From an uncultured Roseburia sp. (GTDB lineage: Bacteria; Bacillota; Clostridia; Lachnospirales; Lachnospiraceae), in assembly GCA_944380515.1 (NCBI GenBank), contig CALWHT010000013.1:1-57560 (forward strand): 57,560 nt of DNA, read 5' to 3'. This document shows, piece by piece, positions 39,604 to 47,492 of this stretch. Under the pieces are notes generated by a model. That model was not told the origin of the DNA and did not search any database. It worked only from the letters and a program-made list of their open reading frames with translations. Each line of letters opens with the position of its first letter. Position 1 is the first letter of the stretch. The position numbers and the translations under genes are program-made.

Positions 39604-41382
39604 ATGAGAAAGAAAGTTATCCCGTTTTTGGCTGTCGGCGTTTTGATTATTGTCGTAATTTTCTTTATGCTGCTGAGCAGCCTCATCGAAAAATATACTC
39701 CTTCCAAGGAGCGTATGGAACTGTCCGACTACTACGGACTTTCCTCAGAAGATGAGGTCGCCATCGTGCTCGACAATGAGGTGCTGGAGGCCAAAGGGCG
39801 AATCATAAACGGTATCGTTTATCTCGATTACGAGACGGTGCAGCAGTATATCAACAGCCGTTTTTATTGGGATTACAACGAAAACAAGCTGCTTTATACC
39901 ACGGCTTCGGATCTGATTACGGCAGACGCGGAAAGCTCCTCCTACTCAGTGACAAAGGATTCCCATTCCCTGGATCACGTCATTGTAAAGGCCGACGCTT
40001 CCACTGCCTATATCGCCATTGATTTTATCAAGCTGTACTCCGATTTTTCCTATGAAGTGGCGGAGGAACCCAACCGGGTCATCATCACCACAGAATGGGG
40101 GGACTACACCACCGCACCCGCCAGACAGAGCACCGAGCTGCGCTACCGGGGCGGCATTAAAAGCCCGATTCTTTCCGACATTGAAAAGGGTACGGAGCTG
40201 ACCGTACTGGAAGCAGACGAAACCTGGACGAAGGTTGCATCCTCCGACGGTATCATCGGGTATGTCAGATCAAAAGCGCTTGGCACTGCCGGCACAAAGA
40301 CGCTTACAAGCGACTTTGTGGAAGAAGAATTTACTCATATCCGCAAGGACTTCAAAATCAATATGGCATGGCATCAGGTCACCAACCAGGATGCCAATAC
40401 AACGATTGCCAATGTGCTTCAGAACACCAAGGGAGTGAATGTCATTTCTCCGACCTGGTTTTATCTGAATGATAATAACGGCAACATCGCCTCTCTGGCA
40501 AGCAGCGATTATGTCAATTACTGCCACCAGAACGGCGTGGAGATCTGGGCGCTGGTCAGCAATCTGGAGAATCCGGACGTTGACACGACAGCGGTTCTCA
40601 CCTATACCTCCAAGCGCGAAAATCTCATTAATAATCTGATTTCCGCAGCCATTCAGTACAATTTTGACGGCATCAACGTAGATTTTGAGGCGCTCAGCTC
40701 GGAGGCGGGTGACGCTTATATCCAGTTTATCCGCGAGCTCTCGTTAAAATGTGCCAACAATGGAATTGTCCTCTCGGTAGACAATTATGTCCCCAGCAGC
40801 TATACGGCATTCTATAACCGCTCGGAGCAGGCAGTTTTTGCGGATTATGTCGTTGTGATGGCATATGACGAACATTACGCAGGCTCGGAGGAGGCCGGCT
40901 CGGTTGCTTCCATCGGCTTTGTCCGGGAGGGTGTTGCCAACACCTTAAAGGAAGTGCCTGCCGACCAGCTTATTCTTGGAATGCCGTTCTACGCCCGCGT
41001 ATGGACGGAGACGCCCGTGGATGACGCAAGCGATGACGGAAGCACCGCAAATGAGGCGGACGGCGAGGCTGTCACAGATACCGAAATCATCGCCGACAGC
41101 GATCCGCTTTACACGCTGGACTCCTACGCGACCAGCATGACAGAGATTCAAAATCTCATCAGTGCCAACGGGGCCGAGCCGGTCTGGTCAGACACCGACG
41201 GACAGTATTATGTACAATATGAAAACGACGGCGTTACCTACAAAATATGGGTAGAGGATGCTACCTCTCTGGAGGAAAAACTGAAAGTCATGCAGTCAAA
41301 CAACCTTGCGGGCGGCGCATTCTGGAAGCTCGGACTGGAGGATTCCTCCGTGTGGGATACCATCATTAAGTATATAAACTGA
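39604..41382 (+). CDS. Membrane-anchored GH18-family glycosidase with stalk and SH3 domains
   Basis: This 592-aa protein has an N-terminal signal anchor (about 5-30), a copper-amine-oxidase-like stalk domain (about 50-160) and a bacterial SH3 domain (about 180-235). The C-terminal GH18 barrel resembles spore-germination YaaH/SleL. The catalytic signature is FDGINVDFE with the acid near residue 362. An acidic insertion (about 475-500) interrupts the barrel. Such enzymes cut GlcNAc-containing glycans of peptidoglycan. The ATG at 39604 is chosen for its AAAGGG site and the fit of the signal anchor. The amidase gene follows. Confidence 0.9.
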   Translation: MRKKVIPFLAVGVLIIVVIFFMLLSSLIEKYTPSKERMELSDYYGLSSEDEVAIVLDNEVLEAKGRIINGIVYLDYETVQQYINSRFYWDYNENKLLYTTASDLITADAESSSYSVTKDSHSLDHVIVKADASTAYIAIDFIKLYSDFSYEVAEEPNRVIITTEWGDYTTAPARQSTELRYRGGIKSPILSDIEKGTELTVLEADETWTKVASSDGIIGYVRSKALGTAGTKTLTSDFVEEEFTHIRKDFKINMAWHQVTNQDANTTIANVLQNTKGVNVISPTWFYLNDNNGNIASLASSDYVNYCHQNGVEIWALVSNLENPDVDTTAVLTYTSKRENLINNLISAAIQYNFDGINVDFEALSSEAGDAYIQFIRELSLKCANNGIVLSVDNYVPSSYTAFYNRSEQAVFADYVVVMAYDEHYAGSEEAGSVASIGFVREGVANTLKEVPADQLILGMPFYARVWTETPVDDASDDGSTANEADGEAVTDTEIIADSDPLYTLDSYATSMTEIQNLISANGAEPVWSDTDGQYYVQYENDGVTYKIWVEDATSLEEKLKVMQSNNLAGGAFWKLGLEDSSVWDTIIKYIN

Positions 41383-41402
41383 CGCTGCCAAAAACCCTTC
41401 AT

Positions 41403-41455
41403 AATTCCCGGAAACCGCACATAAATTTTTATGAGCGATATTCCGGGAGTTTTTT
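41403..41455 (+). promoter_or_regulatory. Long hairpin, terminator-like, containing the amidase ribosome binding site
   Basis: TCCCGGAA (41406-41413) pairs with TTCCGGGA (41441-41448), extended by A-T pairs outside. Inside, CGC/GCG and CATAAA/TTTATG pairs continue the helix. GTTTTTT follows and then the amidase ATG at 41456. The 3' arm includes GGGAG, the only ribosome binding site of the amidase. Confidence 0.7.
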
Positions 41456-42151
41456 ATGAAAAAAAAGATTGAACTTGTCATGGCGGTATGCCTGATCGCG
41501 GCTGCCTTTATCCTCGCAAGACAGGGAGCGGTCTTTGTTCAAAGTGAAAATGCTTTCGCCAAAAAACCCTGTATTGTTGTGGATGCCGGCCACGGCGGCA
41601 GAGATGCCGGAAAGGTAGGCGTCAACGATGCGCTGGAAAAGGACATTAATCTTTCCCTTGCATTAAAGCTGAAAGCAGCTCTGGAGGAAGAAGAAATCGA
41701 GGTTGTCCTCACCAGGGATTCCGATATAGGGCTTTACTCCGAGGACAGTACAAATAAAAAAGCGGAGGATATGCAAAACCGCTGCAAAATCATTACCGAT
41801 GCCAATCCTGTTTTTACGGTCAGCCTTCATCAAAACAGCTACACCTCACCTGGGGTTCGCGGCGCACAGGTCTTTTACTACGGCCAGTCAAAAGAAGGAA
41901 AGGAGCTTGCCGACATCATCCAAAGCAGCCTCATTGCCAATGTTGCCCCGGAAAATACCAGAACCGCAAAGGCGAACGAAAGCTACTATCTTCTCAAAAA
42001 AACACCCACACCTACTGTCATCGTAGAATGTGGGTTTTTAAGCAATCCCGAGGAGGCGGACCTCCTGCTCACAGAAGATTATCAGGATAAGCTCATAGAA
42101 GCTATCCGCCTTGGGATTATGGAATATCTGGAAAAAAAGGAACTTCTATAA
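41456..42151 (+). CDS. N-acetylmuramoyl-L-alanine amidase (amidase_3, CwlD/AmiC type)
   Basis: This 231-aa secreted zinc amidase removes stem peptides from peptidoglycan glycan strands. A signal segment (about 5-28) precedes the catalytic domain. Zinc ligands and catalytic residues fit VVDAGHGGRDAG, EKDINLSLAL, FTVSLHQNSY and VIVECGFLSN. The length resembles CwlD, which makes muramic lactam in spore cortex. It lies 73 bp after the GH18 gene, another peptidoglycan enzyme. Its stop overlaps that of the convergent FliK-like gene (CTATAA). Confidence 0.93.
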   Translation: MKKKIELVMAVCLIAAAFILARQGAVFVQSENAFAKKPCIVVDAGHGGRDAGKVGVNDALEKDINLSLALKLKAALEEEEIEVVLTRDSDIGLYSEDSTNKKAEDMQNRCKIITDANPVFTVSLHQNSYTSPGVRGAQVFYYGQSKEGKELADIIQSSLIANVAPENTRTAKANESYYLLKKTPTPTVIVECGFLSNPEEADLLLTEDYQDKLIEAIRLGIMEYLEKKELL

Positions 42152-45100
42152 CGTTTCCTTTATCATTTTTAAGAAGCTTTCCGCAATCCGGTACAGCCTG
42201 ACTGTCTGTATCTGGTAGGCTTCCCCGCTATTATCTTCCCGCTGCGTCTGCGCTTCTTCCCCGGTAAACGGCTCGGAGAAATAGTTCAGCGAAAGATCCG
42301 CAATGTAAGCGCAATGAAGGTCCCTGACCTCGTCGTCTGCGGCAGATAAGGTTTCTGTCAGGCGGGCTTCCTCCTGCTGCAGCAAATCAGCTGTTTCTCT
42401 GCTGTCCGAAGCCACAAAGCCGTGGATGCCGTTCTCTTTCGCCTGAAAGGTTGCGGCAATTTTTCCGCGGAGCTGGCTCTCCATCATAATATCAACGATT
42501 CCTTTTTTATCAACGCCACGGACAATCTTCACCGAAACATTCATCATTTCGTCATTGACCATCACCGGAACCGAATAATGCTCCTCCTTCGCAAGTATGC
42601 TGCTGACGGAAAGCTGTGCCGCCAAAAGCTTCATCTCCCGCACGTCAAGGCTGGTCACACGCTCGCTGTTAATCATCGTTTTCATCACGTTTTCCGCCAG
42701 CTCGCCAAGCTTCTCCTGCGCCTCTGCCATCGCCGCGGGCTTTGAGGCTGCCTCTCCGAACTCCTTTAAGAGCTCCTGGCGGATTTCCTCCAAATCCTCG
42801 ATGGTCACCTCATCCGCATCTATTCCAACACCGAAAATTTTACGGAACATCTGATTGCGATCCGCCATCATGGCCTGCATTGCCAAAACATTTGTCACCG
42901 TATTCGGAATGTCATATCTTTGCAGTATCTGATAAATATCCTGCGACGCCTCCGCGGCCTGCGTCAAATCCGCAAGCTGCTGCTTCGCATACGCCTGATC
43001 TACGCCACTGTCATCAGTTTGCGCCTGTGTAAGCGCCGCCTTTAACTGCTCCGGCGTCATACTCTCCCAGTTCATCTCACCGTTCAGAACAGCTTTCAGA
43101 CGCTCCGGCGTAATTACGTTCAGAATATCCTTCAGGCAGTTATTCTGATATCCCGCTTCAATCTGCTCCGTGACAGAGGCGCTCTCTTTGACTGTACGCT
43201 CCACACCTCCAAAATCATCGTCCACCGCATAGTCCATACCGCCGCTGCGTTTCCCCGAGCGCACCGCCGTCAGCAGATTTTTCATCGTGAGATCGGCTCC
43301 CTGATGAATCAGGGCTCCAATCGCGGCTCCGTCCGTATTTTCCACCTGCCGTATCAACCGGTAAATTCCGATATAGGCGCTTCGCTCCTCCTCGCTGATT
43401 TCCCCGTTCTGCTCCAGCTTCCAGAGATATTCGCCAAATCTGCTCCTGTCCGTCGAATCGCCCAGCTTACTTTGAATTTCCTCTGCAATCCGGTTGATCC
43501 CGGCAAAATCCATCTCCAGCGGATTTATGCCGCGCTTAATCATCTGTGTGACAACCGCGGGTGTCATATTCCGGAACATACGCTGTACTTCCTCATCCGC
43601 CGCTTTCATCTGCGCTACGGACTCCGGCGTAATCGAAAGCTCGTTATAAGCTAAAATCCTTACGGCACGGCGATTTTCCTCTGATGTCTCCAAAGAAAGA
43701 TCCTGTAAAATATCATCCACATTGGCAAACGCTTTTTGGATGGAATCGCCCAAATCCGCTCTCGGCGCTGTCATCAGTGTCTCATAACGCTCATTTGCCC
43801 TGTCAAGCGCCGCCTTTAAAGCGCTTCCGCTCTCATGCACGCCGCTGATGGTTAATACATCCGCCTCCTTGATGCCGAGCACATAAGCCGGCACAAAACG
43901 GATTTCGGTAACCTTTTCCGTCACCTCCCGGAACAGCGCCGCATTTTCTTCCCCGGCATCCACACCCTGAGATTGCAGCAGATTGCGGTAATAGCTGTTC
44001 TCCAGATCCTTAAGCTGCTCCACCAGCTGTGCCAACGGCTCCGTGTCGATGGAAATTCCCTGCTTTAAGAGGGCGTAGTTCGCAGATGCCGTCATCACAA
44101 GACGCAGTTCCTCCAGCTGACGCCTTGCGGAAATCAACGCAAGTCCCTCGTTCGTATACACGGTATTTTCCGCCGCATCCGTATTCTGTACTGCCGTGCC
44201 CGCCTGTACTTCCGATGTAACCGCGTTTTGCGTCGCCGTGCCCGCCTGTACTTCCGATGTAACCGCGTTTTGCACTCCAGCGCCCGCCTGTACTTCCGAT
44301 GTAACCGCGTTTTGCACCCCAGCGCCCGCCTGTACTTCCGAGGCGTCCGCAGCGCCTTCCGTCACAGCCGCCTCCCGCAGGTATTTTGCGGCCGCCAGAT
44401 TTTCAATCGTAAGCTCTCTGCCCTCACCGACCAGATACGCAAGCTCTTCATCCGTCGCTTCCGTTACGACCGCCACGGCGCGCTCCGCCTGCTCCGTAAG
44501 TGTATAACCGGGCAGCAATACGGCATCCCTGGCCGTTCCGCCCTCGCGAATCGCCTGTGCCGCAAGCTTTGCCACCTGCTCCGGCTGCGTGGAAAGCTCC
44601 TCACGTCTCAAATCATAAGCGTAGGAAAGCTTCTCCTTTGTCAGAGGAATATCCTGCTCTAACATCCACCGGCTCGTTTCTATGGTTTCGTCATTGACGG
44701 GAAGTCCCGCCTCCAGAATTACCGTCTTAATCTGCGGCAGGAAAGAAGATACATTCAACTGCTCCGCCGCCTTTGTTCCGCCGCTTCCGGAATGCTCCGC
44801 CACATAAAGGTTCTGTGCGGTCGGGGCAAGCCCGTTATCCAGCAGATATTTTATCGTGTCGTCATCCGGCGCCGACAGGCTCCCCGCCAGCGCGACTGTC
44901 TCTGCAGTCTGTCTGATATTCTCCCCGGAAAGCGGAAGGTCCTCCTCGCGGATAGCCTGCACAAGCTGTCTTGCGAGCTCCGGACTTCCGGTAATCTCAG
45001 CGAGCTGCTCCATGTCAAGATCATCTCCAAAGCAGGATATGTCTACCCCGGCCTTCGCCAGCTCGGCTTTGATTTTGTCCGTAACGGTGACTATGGTATT

Positions 45101-45439
45101 GGAGGTTGTGCTGTCAAGTGAGAACCCTTCCTCCTGCATTTTCGCATAGTCTTCTTCCGAGGTAGTCCCGGCAAGCACCGCCATTTGATCTTTTCGTCCT
45201 CTGGCGTCAAGCGCACTGCCCTCCTCTATTTCCTCGACCAGCGTTTTCTGCTCCTCCCGCGCGGGATTCAGGTAGGTCGGCTCCTTCACCTGAAACGACG
45301 TGGAGTGTGCGGATTTTACTTCCTCCGCCTTAACGGCCGCCCCAAAGAAGGACGCCCTCCCTGTATCTTCCATGCCGCACGCCTGCTGCATCAGCTCTGC
45401 AATGTTCTGCCCCTGCACCTGCTGCTGTTCCACTCTCAT
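42146..45439 (-). CDS. Large flagellar-associated protein (DUF6240-like, FliK-like C terminus)
   Basis: This 1097-aa, mostly helical, acidic protein lacks a signal peptide. Several degenerate repeats of about 60-90 residues share a pattern of LxxxGxxxTxENL (for example DNGLAPTAQNLYVAE and GRELTIENLAAAKYL). A short tandem repeat lies at about residues 365-420. The last 170 residues (YSVPVMVNDEMMNVSVKIV, GKIAATFQAKENGIHGFV) resemble the C-terminal domain of hook-length control proteins. I recall similar proteins being called DUF6240. A role as ruler or accessory in flagellum assembly is inferred; no hook genes are in the window. Confidence 0.65.
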   Translation of the reverse strand: MRVEQQQVQGQNIAELMQQACGMEDTGRASFFGAAVKAEEVKSAHSTSFQVKEPTYLNPAREEQKTLVEEIEEGSALDARGRKDQMAVLAGTTSEEDYAKMQEEGFSLDSTTSNTIVTVTDKIKAELAKAGVDISCFGDDLDMEQLAEITGSPELARQLVQAIREEDLPLSGENIRQTAETVALAGSLSAPDDDTIKYLLDNGLAPTAQNLYVAEHSGSGGTKAAEQLNVSSFLPQIKTVILEAGLPVNDETIETSRWMLEQDIPLTKEKLSYAYDLRREELSTQPEQVAKLAAQAIREGGTARDAVLLPGYTLTEQAERAVAVVTEATDEELAYLVGEGRELTIENLAAAKYLREAAVTEGAADASEVQAGAGVQNAVTSEVQAGAGVQNAVTSEVQAGTATQNAVTSEVQAGTAVQNTDAAENTVYTNEGLALISARRQLEELRLVMTASANYALLKQGISIDTEPLAQLVEQLKDLENSYYRNLLQSQGVDAGEENAALFREVTEKVTEIRFVPAYVLGIKEADVLTISGVHESGSALKAALDRANERYETLMTAPRADLGDSIQKAFANVDDILQDLSLETSEENRRAVRILAYNELSITPESVAQMKAADEEVQRMFRNMTPAVVTQMIKRGINPLEMDFAGINRIAEEIQSKLGDSTDRSRFGEYLWKLEQNGEISEEERSAYIGIYRLIRQVENTDGAAIGALIHQGADLTMKNLLTAVRSGKRSGGMDYAVDDDFGGVERTVKESASVTEQIEAGYQNNCLKDILNVITPERLKAVLNGEMNWESMTPEQLKAALTQAQTDDSGVDQAYAKQQLADLTQAAEASQDIYQILQRYDIPNTVTNVLAMQAMMADRNQMFRKIFGVGIDADEVTIEDLEEIRQELLKEFGEAASKPAAMAEAQEKLGELAENVMKTMINSERVTSLDVREMKLLAAQLSVSSILAKEEHYSVPVMVNDEMMNVSVKIVRGVDKKGIVDIMMESQLRGKIAATFQAKENGIHGFVASDSRETADLLQQEEARLTETLSAADDEVRDLHCAYIADLSLNYFSEPFTGEEAQTQREDNSGEAYQIQTVRLYRIAESFLKMIKETL
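44193..44343 (-). repeat. 42-bp tandem repeat in the FliK-like gene
   Basis: Four units begin with CGCCTGTACT at 44201, 44243, 44285 and 44327, exactly 42 bp apart. They encode a 14-residue repeat around SEVQAGxxxQNAVT. The near-identity suggests recent expansion. Confidence 0.9.
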
Positions 45440-45480
45440 ATGCCGCTTCTCCTTACAAAATCGATTGGTATCAAAAAAGA

Positions 45481-45553
45481 ATGGCGCAGTCTTTCATCAT
45501 GTGAAATTTATGCGCCATCTTTCATAGCTGATGTATATATCGGTTACATCAGC
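45481..45553. other. Two adjacent strong hairpins between glgB and the FliK-like gene
   Basis: ATGGCGCA/TGCGCCAT (45481-45488/45511-45518) encloses TTTCA/TGAAA. Directly after it lies GCTGATGTA/TACATCAGC (45527-45535/45545-45553). No T-run follows on the minus strand. The second may end the glgB transcript and the first may lie in the leader of the FliK-like gene. Confidence 0.5.
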
Positions 45554-45567
45554 CGGATTATTAAGTT

Positions 45568-47466
45568 TTAATATTTAAATACCGCTACGCCGTATGCGGG
45601 CAGAGGATATGCAAAGGAATATTTTCTTCCGTCACATTCCTTCGTCTGCGCCTTATAGCTTAATGGCCGCTCCTGGCCGCTGCCGCCGAATTCCGGGTCA
45701 TCGCTGTTCAAAATCAGCTTGTAGGTCTTCCTTCTGGGCACGCCCACACGGTAGTCCTCCCGCTCCACCGGCGTAAAATTGCAGACAAATAAAAGATTAT
45801 TCTTTCCGTCCTTGCTTTTGCGGACAAAACTGAAAATGCTGCGGTCCGCATCATTCGCGTTAATCCATTCGAAACCGCCCCAGCTGCTGTCGAGCTCGTA
45901 AAGCGCCGGGTTCTTCTGGTAGATATGCAGCAGCTTCTTCACCCAGTTTTGCATATGCTGGTGTTCCGGTTTGGCAAGCAGGTACCAGTCTAACTCCCGT
46001 TCCTCGCTCCACTCCCGAAGCTGTGCAAATTCCTGCCCCATAAATAAAAGCTTCTTGCCCGGATGGCCCATCATAAACGCATAGCCGACCATCAGGTTTT
46101 TAAACTTATCCCCCTCCAGTCCGGGCATTTTGTTAATCATGGAGCATTTTAAATGTACGACCTCATCATGGGAAAGCACAAGAATGTACTTTTCACTTTC
46201 ATTATAGGTCATGGCAAAGGTCATCTTATTGTGATTATTTTTTCGGAAGTACGGATCCAGCTTCATATAATCAAGAAAATCATGCATCCATCCCATATTC
46301 CATTTAAAACTGAAATTCAGGCCGTCCTCCTCCACGGGACCCGTCACCTTCGGCCAGGCGGTGGATTCCTCCGCAATCATCATGGCTCCCGGATTCCTTC
46401 CGAGAATCAGTGTGTTGATATGCTTGAAAAATTCAATCGCTTCCAGATTCTTATTGTCGCCGTACTTATTGCGCACCCACTGACCGTCCTGTTTGCCGTA
46501 ATCCAGATACAGCATGGAGGCAACGGCATCCACGCGCAGACCGTCAACATGGTAATGCTCAATCCAAAGCAGCGCGCTTCCGATGAGGAAATTTTTGACC
46601 TCATTTTTTCCATAATCAAAAATCTTGGTTCCCCAGTCGGGATGCTCGCCCTTTCTCGGGTCGGCATACTCGTACAGACAGGTGCCGTCAAATTCAGCCA
46701 GTCCATGAGCGTCTCTGGGGAAGTGCGCCGGAACCCAGTCCAAAATGACCCCAATCTTATGACGGTGGCACTCGTTGACAAAATGAGCAAACTCCTTAGG
46801 CGTCCCGTATCTGGAGGTCGGAGCATAATAGCCCGTCACCTGATAGCCCCAGGAGCCGTCAAACGGATACTCGGAAATTCCCATCAGCTCAATATGGGTA
46901 TAGCCCATCTCCTGCACATACGGAATCAGGTATTTTTCCAAATCCGCATAATGGTAGAAGCCTTCGTCCTCTCGCCCCGGATGCCGCTTCCAGGAACCCG
47001 GATGCACCTCGTAAATAGCCATCGGCTTTTCATAGATTGCCTTGGTCGCAGCCCGCTCCTGCATCCACTTGCTGTCCGTCCATTTAAAGTGGTCGATATC
47101 GGTCACTGCGGACGCTGTCCCGGGTCTTAACTCTGCATAATTGGCGTATGGATCCGCTTTATAAAGCCGCCTTCCGTCCTTCGTCTCAATCAGATATTTG
47201 TAGAGCTCTCCCTCCTCAATTCCCGGAATAAACAGCTCGAAAATCCCCATTGTCTCCGGCTCTAAACGCTCCATCTCGTTGGCCGTCTCATCCCATCCGT
47301 TAAAGGAGCCGATGACCCAGACCCTGCTGGCATTCGGCGCCCACAAATCAAAGCATACGCCCCGGATACCATACTGGTCGGTGAAATGCGCCCCCAGCTT
47401 CCGATAAATATCATAATGCGTTGCCTGCCCGAACAAATAGCGGTCCAATTCTGTAAAATTAGCCAT
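45568..47466 (-). CDS. glgB: 1,4-alpha-glucan branching enzyme
   Basis: This 632-aa GH13 enzyme introduces alpha-1,6 branches into glycogen. An N-terminal CBM48 domain (about 15-115, with VWVIGSFNGWD) precedes the barrel with catalytic residues in HVDGLRVDAVASMLY (nucleophile Asp), MIAEESTAWP (acid Glu) and LVLSHDEVVHLK. A C-terminal beta domain closes it. Length is normal for Firmicutes. No other glg gene adjoins. It lies 26 bp after the TPR-AAA gene and may be transcribed with it. Confidence 0.97.
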   Translation of the reverse strand: MANFTELDRYLFGQATHYDIYRKLGAHFTDQYGIRGVCFDLWAPNASRVWVIGSFNGWDETANEMERLEPETMGIFELFIPGIEEGELYKYLIETKDGRRLYKADPYANYAELRPGTASAVTDIDHFKWTDSKWMQERAATKAIYEKPMAIYEVHPGSWKRHPGREDEGFYHYADLEKYLIPYVQEMGYTHIELMGISEYPFDGSWGYQVTGYYAPTSRYGTPKEFAHFVNECHRHKIGVILDWVPAHFPRDAHGLAEFDGTCLYEYADPRKGEHPDWGTKIFDYGKNEVKNFLIGSALLWIEHYHVDGLRVDAVASMLYLDYGKQDGQWVRNKYGDNKNLEAIEFFKHINTLILGRNPGAMMIAEESTAWPKVTGPVEEDGLNFSFKWNMGWMHDFLDYMKLDPYFRKNNHNKMTFAMTYNESEKYILVLSHDEVVHLKCSMINKMPGLEGDKFKNLMVGYAFMMGHPGKKLLFMGQEFAQLREWSEERELDWYLLAKPEHQHMQNWVKKLLHIYQKNPALYELDSSWGGFEWINANDADRSIFSFVRKSKDGKNNLLFVCNFTPVEREDYRVGVPRRKTYKLILNSDDPEFGGSGQERPLSYKAQTKECDGRKYSFAYPLPAYGVAVFKY

Positions 47467-47492
47467 ACCTTACACCCCTCTTACCTTATTTT

